Shown: positions 34,495 to 43,314 of the stretch, piece after piece | How the letters are laid out: each line of letters begins with the position of its first letter | Numbering within the stretch: position 1 is the stretch's first letter | Source of the DNA: a virus | IMG/VR virus record: IMGVR_UViG_3300037189_012019 | Coordinates: 1 to 64,000 of that record | Strand: one strand, 5' to 3' | Length of the DNA: 64,000 bases | Translations under genes and position numbers: made by a program | Notes under the pieces: generated by a model | Told to the model about the DNA's origin: nothing | Database searches by the model: none | Seen by the model: the letters and a program-made list of their open reading frames with translations, nothing else

Positions 34495-37350
34495 ATGTTT
34501 AAGAATATTATGAAAACCATCGCTGCGATGGTAGGTATAACTTTTGCTTCTGCGGCTTATGCTGGTCTTTTAGACCTTAAAGTTGGTTCAGCACAAATAT
34601 TTGATGTACAATATTATTGGAGCAGTTCCACAAATGATTCCAGTTGCGGTTGGGGTAATGAAGGTTCTTGCGATACACTTAATGTAAGTGGATTAATCGC
34701 ACCATATCAATCTACTGGACCAGGTGGTAGTTTTCAACACCCAAATCTTACCAGTGGTCAATATTATGGATTTATTAATAGCACAACAGTGCCTGGCACA
34801 TATGGTATGGCAGTTTTTAATGCCAATGGCACACAAGCATATGTAATTCACGATACTGGTGATCTCTACAAACTTTCTGGAGACGGTATCTTTTATGTTG
34901 GTGGTGGTTTCTTCGGAACAGTTATTACACCAAGCACAGGTTATGCGTATGGTAGTAGTGCAACATTAAATGTTGGAACTGGAACACCAAATGCAACTGC
35001 AATTGCAAGTTATACTCCACCAAGCACCACAGTTCTTACTGCTGGTCAAACAGCAACCCAAAGTAGTGGTGGTAGTGGTGGAGGAAGCACACCTACAATT
35101 TATAACATTACTGATAGCGGTTCAAATGCAAACTTTGCAACAGGTTCATTAGGTCCATGGACAGCAGGTGGCGGAACAGGTACACAATCAACAACTGCAT
35201 ATGGTGATGTAGGTGTTGGTGTTGCTGTTGTTCAAGAAATGACAAGTTATACTGCAAATGGTAGTCCATATCAATGGACTGTTAGACCACCAACTGGAAC
35301 ATATATGGTAAGTATTCAACCAAATGCTATGCAAACATCAGGTGTTAATACATTTGATGATATGGCTACTGATCTTGGTATCAGCACCGCAAGCAAGAAT
35401 GAAATTATTGCAGCTATGGTAGCAAGTGGCAATGGTCAACCAACTAATGCAGCTTGGATTCGCCAAGACATTACACTAACAAATGGTCAAACATTCCATA
35501 TGGCATGGCAATATATTTCTACTGACTATGTTCCATTTAATGATGGTAGTGTAACTACACTTGTTAATAAGACAGGCACAATTATTGCAACTGTTAACGG
35601 TGAAAGTAAAGAATATGCTCTACTTGGATTTACAAATCCAGGCACAGGTAACTATTCAGTTGGTTCATATGGTGCAACAGGTTGGCAGTTAGCAGAATAT
35701 ACAGCAAATGAAGCTGGCACATATAGACTTGGTTTTGGTGCATTTAACTTAAGTGATACTGCATTGAGTCCGATTCTTTTTGTTACTAAAGAAGTTGGAA
35801 CAACACTTAACTTTACTACACCATTTGGTCCTATTGCTCCTAATGCTGGTTCAAGTGCTCCCAATAATTCAACACCAAGCGCACCAACTGTTGTAAGCAC
35901 AGCGCCTGGTACACCAATTGTGTCAAGTAGCAGTGTTAATGGAACACCAGTTACAACTACTGTAACTAATACAAATCTTGTTAACTCAACTGATGGAAAT
36001 GGTAATCCTGTAGTAACAACTTACTTCACAGTGACAACTACAACTACTACTCCAACAACTACTACAACTGTAACAACACCTGTTACTGTAACAACTTATA
36101 GTGATGGTTCCACAACTACTACTAACGGAACTCCAGTAACAACTTCTGTAGTAACAAACAGCGTTGCTACATCTATAACTGATCCTGCTGTGCAAAGTGT
36201 AGCGACTACTGAACCAGTGACAACTACTTCTACATCATCTGGAACAGCTACTACAACTACAAGCGTTATTACTTGGCCTTCAACAAGTTTAGATACTGTT
36301 ACATTTACTGGCACAAAGAGTGGTAATACTGTAAGCATTAATAAAAACGTTGTGACAGTAGTTGATACTCCAACTACAACAACTACAACAGTAACAACAC
36401 CGATTACTACAACTACTACTGTAACACCTACAACCACTACTGTAGATGCTAATGGTAATGCAATTGGAACTTCTACTGGCGCACCTACTGCAACTGATTC
36501 AACAATTAACCAAGTTGTAAGTAGTGATGTTTATACTGACAATTATAGCGCAAGCAGTACAAATACAGTAAAAACTGCAAATGTGACAGGCGCACAAGAT
36601 AGTGTAAACTATGCAAACCAAAACTTGTTTATGGTAGATCCTGCTTTCACACCAAATGGAACTTGGTCAACACCATCATACAGTGCAGGCAGTAATGGTA
36701 ATGGCAATATTGGCAGTAGTGGTTATGCTTTTGGCTTCCAAACACAGGCAAACGGTAACACATTTGGTGTAGCAGGTTACTATGGCTCTACAGGCACAAG
36801 TGGATACAACAATAGCAGTAGTGATAGTAAAACATTGGCAGGCACAACTTACGCAGTAATAGAAACAGGCAATGGTAAAGTGAAAGTAGCTGGCGGTATA
36901 GCAAGCACAGATCATACCAGTGTTACAAGCATACCAGAGTTTGGTTTAAGTAACGCACAAAAACTTCACCAAACTAATGTTTATGCTGATGTTGCTTACT
37001 ATCTACCAGTAGATATTGGTGGATGGACACCATTTGCTGGTGTTACTGTAAACAACAGTAATGTAGAAGATAAAGGCAGCAGTGGCACCGCATTATTGGC
37101 TCAAACTCCAGACACAGGCAGTAAAACAACAGCAACTCCTTATGCAGGTGCACAATATAAAGTAAATGATAATGTTGCACTACAAGCAAAAGTAAGTGAA
37201 AGCCCAATTTATGGCACTGTTGTAAGTGGCAAGGCTATAGTAAAACAAAAAATTACTGACAATACCAGTATGTTTATAAGTGCTGGTGTTGATGTTGGCA
37301 ATAATTATAATAATGGCACAATTATGGCTGGTTTAACTATTAATTTCTAA
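34495..37350 (+). CDS. Secreted outer-membrane autotransporter-like protein
   Basis: 951 residues. A Sec signal peptide (about residues 1-23, ending ASAAYA) leads into a beta-rich passenger with SSSTNDSSCGWGNEG; residues about 430-690 are a low-complexity Thr/Ser/Val tract with long TTTT runs; the last 200 residues are an Asn/Gly/Tyr beta-barrel-like domain ending GTIMAGLTINF, a classic terminal-Phe outer-membrane signal. This is the plan of an autotransporter/adhesin inserted by the BAM machinery. A phage-borne version could change the infected cell's surface. A terminator with a built-in promoter follows. Confidence 0.7.
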   Translation: MFKNIMKTIAAMVGITFASAAYAGLLDLKVGSAQIFDVQYYWSSSTNDSSCGWGNEGSCDTLNVSGLIAPYQSTGPGGSFQHPNLTSGQYYGFINSTTVPGTYGMAVFNANGTQAYVIHDTGDLYKLSGDGIFYVGGGFFGTVITPSTGYAYGSSATLNVGTGTPNATAIASYTPPSTTVLTAGQTATQSSGGSGGGSTPTIYNITDSGSNANFATGSLGPWTAGGGTGTQSTTAYGDVGVGVAVVQEMTSYTANGSPYQWTVRPPTGTYMVSIQPNAMQTSGVNTFDDMATDLGISTASKNEIIAAMVASGNGQPTNAAWIRQDITLTNGQTFHMAWQYISTDYVPFNDGSVTTLVNKTGTIIATVNGESKEYALLGFTNPGTGNYSVGSYGATGWQLAEYTANEAGTYRLGFGAFNLSDTALSPILFVTKEVGTTLNFTTPFGPIAPNAGSSAPNNSTPSAPTVVSTAPGTPIVSSSSVNGTPVTTTVTNTNLVNSTDGNGNPVVTTYFTVTTTTTTPTTTTTVTTPVTVTTYSDGSTTTTNGTPVTTSVVTNSVATSITDPAVQSVATTEPVTTTSTSSGTATTTTSVITWPSTSLDTVTFTGTKSGNTVSINKNVVTVVDTPTTTTTTVTTPITTTTTVTPTTTTVDANGNAIGTSTGAPTATDSTINQVVSSDVYTDNYSASSTNTVKTANVTGAQDSVNYANQNLFMVDPAFTPNGTWSTPSYSAGSNGNGNIGSSGYAFGFQTQANGNTFGVAGYYGSTGTSGYNNSSSDSKTLAGTTYAVIETGNGKVKVAGGIASTDHTSVTSIPEFGLSNAQKLHQTNVYADVAYYLPVDIGGWTPFAGVTVNNSNVEDKGSSGTALLAQTPDTGSKTTATPYAGAQYKVNDNVALQAKVSESPIYGTVVSGKAIVKQKITDNTSMFISAGVDVGNNYNNGTIMAGLTINF

Positions 37351-37351
37351 A

Positions 37352-37380
37352 TTGACAATATAGTGGCTCCGTGGTAAATT
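37352..37380 (+). promoter_or_regulatory. Sigma70-type promoter inside a terminator hairpin
   Basis: TTGACA (37352-37357), 17-nt spacer, TAAATT (37375-37380). The -10 box sits in the terminator loop; predicted +1 near 37387. Confidence 0.65.
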
Positions 37381-37400
37381 AAATATCACGGAGCCTTTTT
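37365..37400 (+). terminator. Intrinsic terminator with nested promoter and RBS
   Basis: GGCTCCGTG (37365-37373), 13-nt loop, CACGGAGCC (37387-37395), T5. The GGAG of the 3' arm also serves as ribosome-binding site of the gene at 37402. Confidence 0.85.
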
Positions 37401-37401
37401 A

Positions 37402-37764
37402 ATGGACAATACTGCGCCAGACTTGGAAAAAGATTTGTATAATAGTGATTATATACGCAATAAAGCACGTGGCAATGATGCATATTGCCAACATCTTTAT
37501 GCGGCATTATGCAACAATGAGTTTATCAAGGCAGAGGTTCTTACAATTTTAGCGGCAGAACATTGGTCTTGCAGTTGGCGACATGCTGGCGGTATTGGTG
37601 CTAGTTTGTATGATGGTAGTTTCAGTGGCGATTACATGCGTTATTATGTAAGTAACATGGAAGATAATTCTTCTTATGTTAGTGAAGCCACAATTACAGA
37701 AGAAATACGTGAAGATTTCAAGAAACTTGGTTGGTATGTTGTAGAAAATACGGTGGAAGTTTGA
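37402..37764 (+). CDS. Hypothetical phage protein
   Basis: 120 residues with a Cys/Trp/His-rich centre (EHWSCSWRHAGGI). No motif known. Its ATG lies 2 nt after the terminator T-run, using GGAG in the terminator arm; the local promoter would make an mRNA free of the hairpin. Confidence 0.55.
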   Translation: MDNTAPDLEKDLYNSDYIRNKARGNDAYCQHLYAALCNNEFIKAEVLTILAAEHWSCSWRHAGGIGASLYDGSFSGDYMRYYVSNMEDNSSYVSEATITEEIREDFKKLGWYVVENTVEV

Positions 37765-37765
37765 T

Positions 37766-39406
37766 ATGTTTCTTAATATTTTAGCACTTTTAAGTGCAGT
37801 CAGCATCAGTGGCGTGGCGGCATATTACAGTATTGCTGGTCTTACAGCAATATTCAGTGGTGCTGTAATCCCTATTATCATTATGGGCGGTGTCTTAGAG
37901 TTTGGTAAAATCATCACCACTGTCTGGCTACACCAAAACTGGAACCGTGTAAACTTCATTGTAAAATGGTATCTTGCACTTGCCGTTATTGTTCTTATGT
38001 TTGTAACAAGTATGGGTATCTTTGGATTCCTATCACGTGCGCATATTGAAACTACAAGTAGCGTAGGTGATAATACTCTACTCATTGAGCAGATTGACCA
38101 AAATCTTGGCGTAGAACAGCAAAGAATCAAGGATAATCAAGCACTTATCAAGCAAATGGATGATGCTGTAAATGGATTGTTGAATAGTGGTGCAAGCAAT
38201 GCAACACGTGATAATAACCGCACAGCTACTTTAACTACACAAGCAACTAAACTACGTGAAAGTCAAAAGAAAGAACGTCTTGCGGCAAACCAAACTATTG
38301 ATGAAACCAATAAGCGTATTGCTGACCTTAATTCACAGAAGTTAAAACTTCAACAAGCACAACTTAAGGTAGAAGCAGAAGTTGGACCAATTAAGTATAT
38401 CGCACAATTAATATATGGAGATAATGTTGATAAGTCATTACTTGAACGAGCAGTCCGTTGGGTTATTATTTTTATTGTTGCTGTGTTTGATCCCCTTGCA
38501 GTCAGCTTGGTTTTGGGTGCGACAATGGGTATCAGTAATCGTCGCAAAGAACGTGATGCGCAAACAGAAGAAATTGTAAAAGAAATTGTTAAAGAAGTTG
38601 TTGTTGAAAAGCCTATTGAAAAAGTAGTAACAGTTTATAATAATGAAGCTATATTACGTGTAAATGAATTGGAAGAAGAATTAGAAGCATTTCGTAATCG
38701 TGAACCAGAAATAATTGAACGTGAAGTTGTTCAGGCGGTTCCAATATTCCGTGACAAAATTGTGGAGAAAATTATAGAAGTTCCTACAGTTGAAACTATT
38801 GAAAAGATTGTTGAGATTGAAAAACCTGTTTACATCACTACAGTAGATAGAATTGAAGTTCCTGTTGAAGTTATCAAGGAAGTTCAAGTTGAAAAGATTG
38901 TAGAAAAAATTGTGGAAGTCCCTGTTGAAACTATTGTTGAAAAGATAGTTGAAGTTCCTGTTGATAGAATTGTAGAAGTTGATAAAACAGATAACAAAAC
39001 ACTTATGGACTTGACTGTTGCACTTGATCATCTTATTAAAGAAGTTGATGCAAAAAATAATGAAATAAATCAACTTAAAGCAGAACGTGAACTAGATAAA
39101 CGTCTTGCAGAAAGCGATGATATTGGTGACAAAGCATATCTACTTGATGTAGATAATGATATTGTTGGACATAATTTACCAACACAACCATATATGGGTC
39201 AACTTTTTATACTTGTTCGTGAACCAAATAATTTGTATAAATGGAATGGTTCAGAGTGGATTTTAGTTGACAGAAACCAAAATACTGGCTATACTGATAA
39301 CGTGAATTGGCAGAATTGGCAGTTAGGTAGATTAGGTCGTCGTGAAGTTGAATATGACGATATGACACCAACTGAACAAGTTGCTATAGATAATTTAAGT
39401 AAATGA
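37766..39406 (+). CDS. Membrane protein with long coiled coil
   Basis: 546 residues: four hydrophobic segments (about 1-20, 28-48, 68-90 and 232-255), a coiled coil between the third and fourth, then a long region of VEKIVEVPVE-type repeats (about 275-415) and an Asn/Trp-rich C-terminus with a YKWNGSEWILVD motif. This arrangement resembles membrane proteins in T4-like cyanophages and pelagiphages of unknown role. The repeats suggest a stiff filament. It overlaps the following gene (ATGA). Confidence 0.65.
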   Translation: MFLNILALLSAVSISGVAAYYSIAGLTAIFSGAVIPIIIMGGVLEFGKIITTVWLHQNWNRVNFIVKWYLALAVIVLMFVTSMGIFGFLSRAHIETTSSVGDNTLLIEQIDQNLGVEQQRIKDNQALIKQMDDAVNGLLNSGASNATRDNNRTATLTTQATKLRESQKKERLAANQTIDETNKRIADLNSQKLKLQQAQLKVEAEVGPIKYIAQLIYGDNVDKSLLERAVRWVIIFIVAVFDPLAVSLVLGATMGISNRRKERDAQTEEIVKEIVKEVVVEKPIEKVVTVYNNEAILRVNELEEELEAFRNREPEIIEREVVQAVPIFRDKIVEKIIEVPTVETIEKIVEIEKPVYITTVDRIEVPVEVIKEVQVEKIVEKIVEVPVETIVEKIVEVPVDRIVEVDKTDNKTLMDLTVALDHLIKEVDAKNNEINQLKAERELDKRLAESDDIGDKAYLLDVDNDIVGHNLPTQPYMGQLFILVREPNNLYKWNGSEWILVDRNQNTGYTDNVNWQNWQLGRLGRREVEYDDMTPTEQVAIDNLSK

Positions 39407-39792
39407 ACCAAAGTAGAATTGTAACCGCACCTGATCTTGATTTAGATCACCGATTCAAGGTGCTACTTGTAGATGTTGAATGGGGCGACATAGAACGTCT
39501 GTCAAATACTATCAACAATCTTGACATTGATATTACATTATTCTTATATGGTAGCAATGAAACTGATGATGTTTGGTGTTTAAATGCACACAAACACAGT
39601 TATGCTACACTTGTTAATACACGTTTTAGCGGCAATAAAGAATTATTAAAAGGTTATTTGCTTGCACAAAAGAATTGTTGGGGATATGGCTCCAATGATA
39701 TTGCCAAATATAATCATCGTGAAACGTTTGATATATATTCTTGGCTTATTCAACTACATGCTAATTATATCAAAGAGGAAAATAATGTCTAG
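39403..39792 (+). CDS. Hypothetical protein, possible NYN/PIN-like nuclease fold
   Basis: 129 residues beginning with a basic/acidic mix, then FKVLLVDVEWGDIERL followed by DIDITLFLYGS, a beta-alpha-beta with acidic residues like NYN domains. The match is weak. It overlaps the bS21 gene by 8 nt. Function unproven. Confidence 0.45.
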   Translation: MNQSRIVTAPDLDLDHRFKVLLVDVEWGDIERLSNTINNLDIDITLFLYGSNETDDVWCLNAHKHSYATLVNTRFSGNKELLKGYLLAQKNCWGYGSNDIAKYNHRETFDIYSWLIQLHANYIKEENNV

Positions 39793-40033
39793 CAGACCAG
39801 AACTTGAAAATGTTAAACAACGTGGATTTTTTGTAGAAGTTCACAATAATGATGTTAATAAAGCACTTCGCAAGATGAAGAAGATGCTACAACAAGATGG
39901 TATCTTCCAAACACTTCGTGAACGTGAACGTTTTGAACAACCAAGCATGAAACGTAAGAAAGCCAAGGCACGTGCACAAAAACGTTGGCAGAAAAAGTTG
40001 AAAGAACTTCGCAATCTTGGTATTGCACGTTAA
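39785..40033 (+). CDS. rpsU: Ribosomal protein bS21 homologue
   Basis: 82 residues. FFVEVHNNDVNKALRKMKK then ERERFEQPSMKRKKAKARAQKRW matches bS21: an N-terminal strand-helix followed by a basic helix with the PSxKRKxAKA motif. A GAGGAAAATA site precedes ATG 39785 inside the end of the previous gene. bS21 helps the 30S subunit select mRNAs through the anti-Shine-Dalgarno region, so a phage copy may bias initiation to phage mRNAs, here notably relevant to leaderless ones. bS21 is known in a few phage groups, including pelagiphages. Confidence 0.8.
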   Translation: MSSRPELENVKQRGFFVEVHNNDVNKALRKMKKMLQQDGIFQTLRERERFEQPSMKRKKAKARAQKRWQKKLKELRNLGIAR

Positions 40034-40047
40034 ACAATAGGTGAAAA

Positions 40048-41148
40048 ATGCGTATTATTAATGACACTAAACTTGATTTTAGTGATGTTCTAATTGTGCC
40101 AAAACGTAGCACACTGGTAAGTCGTGATGAAGTTAGTCTTGACCGTAAATTTATCTTTCGTAATAGTGGTATGCAATGGTCAAACAAACCAATTATTGCG
40201 GCGAATATGGATGGTGTTGGTACGTTTACAATGGCAGAAGCACTTGCTGAACATGGTTTGATGACAGCACTTCGCAAGAATTATACTGTAGAAGAAATTA
40301 TCCTATGGATTGGTCGCACTGGATACAAGATCAATGACCTTTGGGCATATGGTCTTGGTATCAAAGATGAAGATTATGAAAAATATAAACTTGTAAAAAG
40401 TAAGTTACCCGAAGGTAATATTAAAATTGTATGCATTGACGTAGCCAATGGTTATACTGAACGATTTATTGGATTTGTTCGTAAATTTCGTCAAGAAAAT
40501 CAAGGGGTTACCATTATTGCAGGTAATGTTGTTACTCCAGAAATGACAGAGGAACTTATTTTAAGTGGCGTTGATATTGTTAAAGTTGGTATTGGTCCTG
40601 GTAGTGTATGCACTACTCGTATCAAAACTGGAGTGGGGTATCCGCAACTATCAGCGGTTATTGAATGTGCAGATGCTGCTCACGGTCTTGGTGGACATAT
40701 TATTAGTGATGGTGGTTGCACTTGTCCTGGTGATGTTGCTAAAGCCTTTGCTGGTGGTGCTGACTTCGTAATGCTTGGTGGAATGTTAGCTGGCTGTGAT
40801 CAAGGTGGCGGCGATGTTATTACCAAATATTATAAAACAAATGAAATAAGTCAGGATGGACATAATCATGTAATTGAAGAACGTAAGTTTGTTCAATTCT
40901 ATGGTATGAGCAGTCGTGCCGCTAATGATAAGCATAGCGGTGGTCTTAAAACATACCGTGCCGCAGAAGGCAAGGAAGTATTAGTTCCTTATCGTGGTGA
41001 TGTAAATGATGTTATTCAAGACGTTCTTGGTGGTGTTCGTAGCACATTAACTTATGTTGGTGCCCGCCGTCTTAAGGAATTAAGCAAGCGTTGCACTTTT
41101 ATAAGTGTTAATAATCAAGTTAATAATATTTTTTCTAAAACCCCTTGA
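40048..41148 (+). CDS. guaC: GMP reductase
   Basis: 366 residues of the IMPDH/GMPR barrel family. [10 protein letters not shown] holds the catalytic Cys; [19 protein letters not shown] and [10 protein letters not shown] form phosphate-binding loops. No CBS domains, and the [11 protein letters not shown] context favours GMP reductase over IMP dehydrogenase. It converts GMP to IMP, a route from host guanylate to adenylate, fitting an AT-rich phage genome. The gene lies between bS21 and Hsp20. Confidence 0.85.
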   Translation: MRIINDTKLDFSDVLIVPKRSTLVSRDEVSLDRKFIFRNSGMQWSNKPIIAANMDGVGTFTMAEALAEHGLMTALRKNYTVEEIILWIGRTGYKINDLWAYGLGIKDEDYEKYKLVKSKLPEGNIKIVCIDVANGYTERFIGFVRKFRQENQGVTIIAGNVVTPEMTEELILSGVDIVKVGIGPGSVCTTRIKTGVGYPQLSAVIECADAAHGLGGHIISDGGCTCPGDVAKAFAGGADFVMLGGMLAGCDQGGGDVITKYYKTNEISQDGHNHVIEERKFVQFYGMSSRAANDKHSGGLKTYRAAEGKEVLVPYRGDVNDVIQDVLGGVRSTLTYVGARRLKELSKRCTFISVNNQVNNIFSKTP

Positions 41149-41173
41149 CAAATTTAAAATAAATGCTATATAA
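41145..41173 (+). promoter_or_regulatory. Sigma70-type promoter (Hsp20)
   Basis: TTGACA (41145-41150), spacer of 16-17 nt, TATATA/ATATAA (41167-41173). Confidence 0.7.
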
Positions 41174-41174
41174 G

Positions 41175-41205
41175 GTTAGACGATGCCAAAGTTGGGTCGT
41201 CTAAC
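41175..41205 (+). repeat. Inverted repeat at Hsp20 transcription start
   Basis: GTTAGACGA (41175-41183) and TCGTCTAAC (41197-41205), a perfect 9-bp repeat spanning predicted +1. It could be an operator or a 5' mRNA stem. The AGAAGGAG ribosome-binding site lies outside it. Confidence 0.7.
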
Positions 41206-41232
41206 TTACTCGCTTTTAGAAGGAGAAACAAA

Positions 41233-41667
41233 ATGAGTAATCTACTTAAAGTATTTGATGGTTTTGACCATTTTAATCGCACTGCAATTGGTTTTGAACG
41301 CCTATTTGATGATATGCTTCGTGTAAATTCAGTGCAAGTTCAGCAAAGTTATCCACCATATAACATTATCCGCAATAGTGATACTGACTACGAAATTGAA
41401 ATTGCGGCAAGTGGATTTAGCGATGATGATATTGACATCACGTTAAAGGACAATCAACTTGTAATTACTGGTGAAATCAAGAATGAAAATCCTACGGATT
41501 ATATTTTCCGTGGTATTGCAAGTCGCAAGTTTGTCCGTACATTTAACTTGGCTGACAATATGGAAGTCAAAACTGCCAAGATGCAGAATGGATTGCTTGT
41601 GATTAAATTGGAATTTCATATTCCAGAGTCACAAAAGCCAAAGAAAATAGCTATTGCAAAATCTTAA
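41233..41667 (+). CDS. Small heat shock protein Hsp20 (IbpA-like)
   Basis: 144 residues with a full alpha-crystallin domain: NSDTDYEIEIAASGFSDDDI, the FRGIASRKFVRTF strand and the end block MQNGLLVIKLE. It is an ATP-independent holdase that would protect unfolded virion proteins. Strong AGAAGGAGA site at 41217-41225. It stands in its own promoter-hairpin unit followed by a GAAA-capped hairpin. T4-like cyanophages also carry Hsp20. Confidence 0.92.
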   Translation: MSNLLKVFDGFDHFNRTAIGFERLFDDMLRVNSVQVQQSYPPYNIIRNSDTDYEIEIAASGFSDDDIDITLKDNQLVITGEIKNENPTDYIFRGIASRKFVRTFNLADNMEVKTAKMQNGLLVIKLEFHIPESQKPKKIAIAKS

Positions 41668-41687
41668 TAGTTATGGTAATATAAAAT

Positions 41688-41711
41688 CACAGTGGGCGAA
41701 AGCCCACTGTG
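41688..41711 (+). terminator. GAAA-capped hairpin after Hsp20
   Basis: CACAGTGGGC/GCCCACTGTG, perfect 10-bp stem with a GAAA tetraloop. No T-run follows; it likely protects or ends the upstream RNA. The late promoter at 41712 starts at the very next base. Confidence 0.65.
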
Positions 41712-41718
41712 GTAAATA
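41712..41718 (+). promoter_or_regulatory. T4-type late promoter (ClpS)
   Basis: GTAAATA; predicted +1 at 41724, one base from ATG 41725. Confidence 0.5.
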
Positions 41719-41724
41719 TAAATG

Positions 41725-42048
41725 ATGGGCAAAATGACAGCAGACGTTCAAACACGCACAAAAATTAAAATTACACCTAAAAAAGACCTTACTCCACCAC
41801 CAAAGTTTAAGGTTATTTTTATGAATGATAATGTAACTACTGTTGATTTTGTTATCGCAGTATTACAAGAAATCTTTGATCATAACTTTGATAGCGCACA
41901 AGAATTAACAGTTAAGATTCATGAAGAAGGTAGTGCAATGGTTGCTGTATTACCATTTGAGATTGCTGAAAGTAAAGCAGTAGAAACAACACTACTTGCA
42001 AGAACAAACAACTTTCCTCTTGCTGTTAAGATAGAACCAGAATCTTAA
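41725..42048 (+). CDS. clpS: ClpS-like adaptor
   Basis: About 107 residues; ATG codons at 41722, 41725 and 41734 are all possible starts. FKVIFMNDNVTTVDFVIAVLQ matches ClpS (NDxxT region) and VKIHEEGSAMV keeps the His used to bind ClpA. ClpS hands N-degron substrates to ClpAP. In a phage it could divert or promote host proteolysis. Together with the tmRNA tag ending LAA and Hsp20, this suggests control of protein turnover. Confidence 0.85.
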   Translation: MGKMTADVQTRTKIKITPKKDLTPPPKFKVIFMNDNVTTVDFVIAVLQEIFDHNFDSAQELTVKIHEEGSAMVAVLPFEIAESKAVETTLLARTNNFPLAVKIEPES

Positions 42049-42821
42049 AATTGAACTAATTTTGGAAAATAGATATTTCCAATACCTTCATCACTACGAC
42101 CACGTGGATGGCAAATATATCTTATACCATCTATTGTTTCATCTATTTCGTGATGACAATGACCAAAACACCATGCTTTAATTTTCTTATTGATGTTGGC
42201 TAATAGAACTGTTTGCATCATACTACTACCAGCACGACCATAGTGTGCAACATGCATTTCAGGAGTAATGTATCTAAATTTACGTTTTGGTGAGGTATGC
42301 GTTACAACTACAATATGATTTATTCTTGGGTCATTATTAAAAGTTTCTATTTGAGTATACAGCATTTTAGCTTCAACTTTAGCAACTGCCATAATTTCTG
42401 CTAACTTATCATCACTCCAACCTTCACTGATAAGGTGATCCCAACATTCAAAGTTAGTGACTTCTGGCATACAAAAATCATATGTCCACCAACCGTTACA
42501 GCCAACAAATGCAACATCATCTAATACAATTACACTTTTATGCAAATATGTAATATGATTATGTTCAGCAATACGTAATTGAAATTCATTATTATGGTGG
42601 TGTAAATCAGGCTTATGACCATGTTCATGATTGCCATCAACAAATATAACATGACGGTAATGTTCACCGATTTCTACAAGTTTATTATATGAATAATCCC
42701 AATCATTGCTGATATCACCAGCAACAACGCATACTAAACTTGTTCCAAGACCTTCCCATTTCAAGTTTTTTTCAGGTGGCCAGAAATTTTCATGTAGATC
42801 ACTAACTAAATCAAAGTGCAT
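42045..42821 (-). CDS. Calcineurin-like metallophosphoesterase
   Basis: About 258 residues. Metal motifs run in order: DLVSDLHEN (DxH), VVAGDISND (GDxxxN), VDGNHEHGH (GNHE) and FGHCHHEID (GHxH). A longer TTG start at 42839 exists; ATG 42821 leaves a cleaner N-terminus. The family hydrolyses phosphoesters of nucleotides, nucleic acids or lipids; the substrate is not evident. It is divergent from the gene at 42863 and its 3' end meets clpS. Confidence 0.8.
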   Translation of the reverse strand: MHFDLVSDLHENFWPPEKNLKWEGLGTSLVCVVAGDISNDWDYSYNKLVEIGEHYRHVIFVDGNHEHGHKPDLHHHNNEFQLRIAEHNHITYLHKSVIVLDDVAFVGCNGWWTYDFCMPEVTNFECWDHLISEGWSDDKLAEIMAVAKVEAKMLYTQIETFNNDPRINHIVVVTHTSPKRKFRYITPEMHVAHYGRAGSSMMQTVLLANINKKIKAWCFGHCHHEIDETIDGIRYICHPRGRSDEGIGNIYFPKLVQF

Positions 42822-42827
42822 TTTTTT

Positions 42828-42856
42828 ATTGTTTTCCAATAATAATTATATATAAT
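42828..42856 (+). promoter_or_regulatory. Sigma70-like promoter, predicted leaderless
   Basis: Perfect TATAAT (42851-42856) with a weak ATTGTT/TTGTTT -35; ATG 42863 lies 7 nt after the -10 box. Confidence 0.6.
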
Positions 42857-42862
42857 TGTGTT

Positions 42863-43222
42863 ATGAATATTATTTTTGATGCGGCAACTGCTAAAAGCAT
42901 GGCAGACAAATATACCATACTTGAACTTGATACAGTTATGCAACCTGGTTTACCAGAACCAGTTATACTACACGCATTGGTTGAAGTAAGCAATGTAAAT
43001 GAATTGGCTACACTACCATTCTTTAGAGAAATGCATATTGATATGATTCGTGAATATAAAAGTGGTAACTGGCAACGTGCTATGGAACTCACCAGTGGAT
43101 TGATGGGACAATTTAATGGTGAACTTGATAGTTTTTATGAAAATATTATTGACTTCTGCCAGAAAAATGATATAGTAGGAAATAAGTGGGACGGTATTAG
43201 ACATACTGTTCCTAAACAATAA
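42863..43222 (+). CDS. Hypothetical phage protein
   Basis: 119 residues, mixed alpha/beta. PEPVILHALVEVSN precedes a helical end. Its ATG matches the predicted +1. The stop lies 1 nt before tRNA-Thr, so the two are probably co-transcribed. Confidence 0.55.
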   Translation: MNIIFDAATAKSMADKYTILELDTVMQPGLPEPVILHALVEVSNVNELATLPFFREMHIDMIREYKSGNWQRAMELTSGLMGQFNGELDSFYENIIDFCQKNDIVGNKWDGIRHTVPKQ

Positions 43223-43223
43223 A

Positions 43224-43298
43224 GCCCAAATAGCACAGCGGTAGTGCAACGCACTTGTAATGCGTAGGTCGGGAGTTCAATCCTCTCTTTGGGCACCA
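43224..43298 (+). tRNA. tRNA-Thr (anticodon TGT), encoded CCA
   Basis: Acceptor GCCCAAA/TTTGGGC, anticodon stem ACGCA/TGCGT with loop CTTGTAA (anticodon TGT), T-arm GGGAG/CTCTC with loop TTCAATC, then A-CCA. It reads ACA codons, which are common in this AT-rich genome. Confidence 0.92.
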
Positions 43299-43314
43299 TT
43301 TTTTAGAGGCAGAT

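Noticed and set aside
35986-36915. Val/Ser/Cys-rich minus-strand reading frames inside the autotransporter-like gene
   Set aside because: They are shadows of the Thr-rich repeats, with biased composition and no ribosome-binding site.
38585-39000. Repeat array (VEKIVEVPVE units) as CRISPR or tandem DNA repeat
   Set aside because: The repeats are in-frame protein heptads with degenerate DNA and no spacers.
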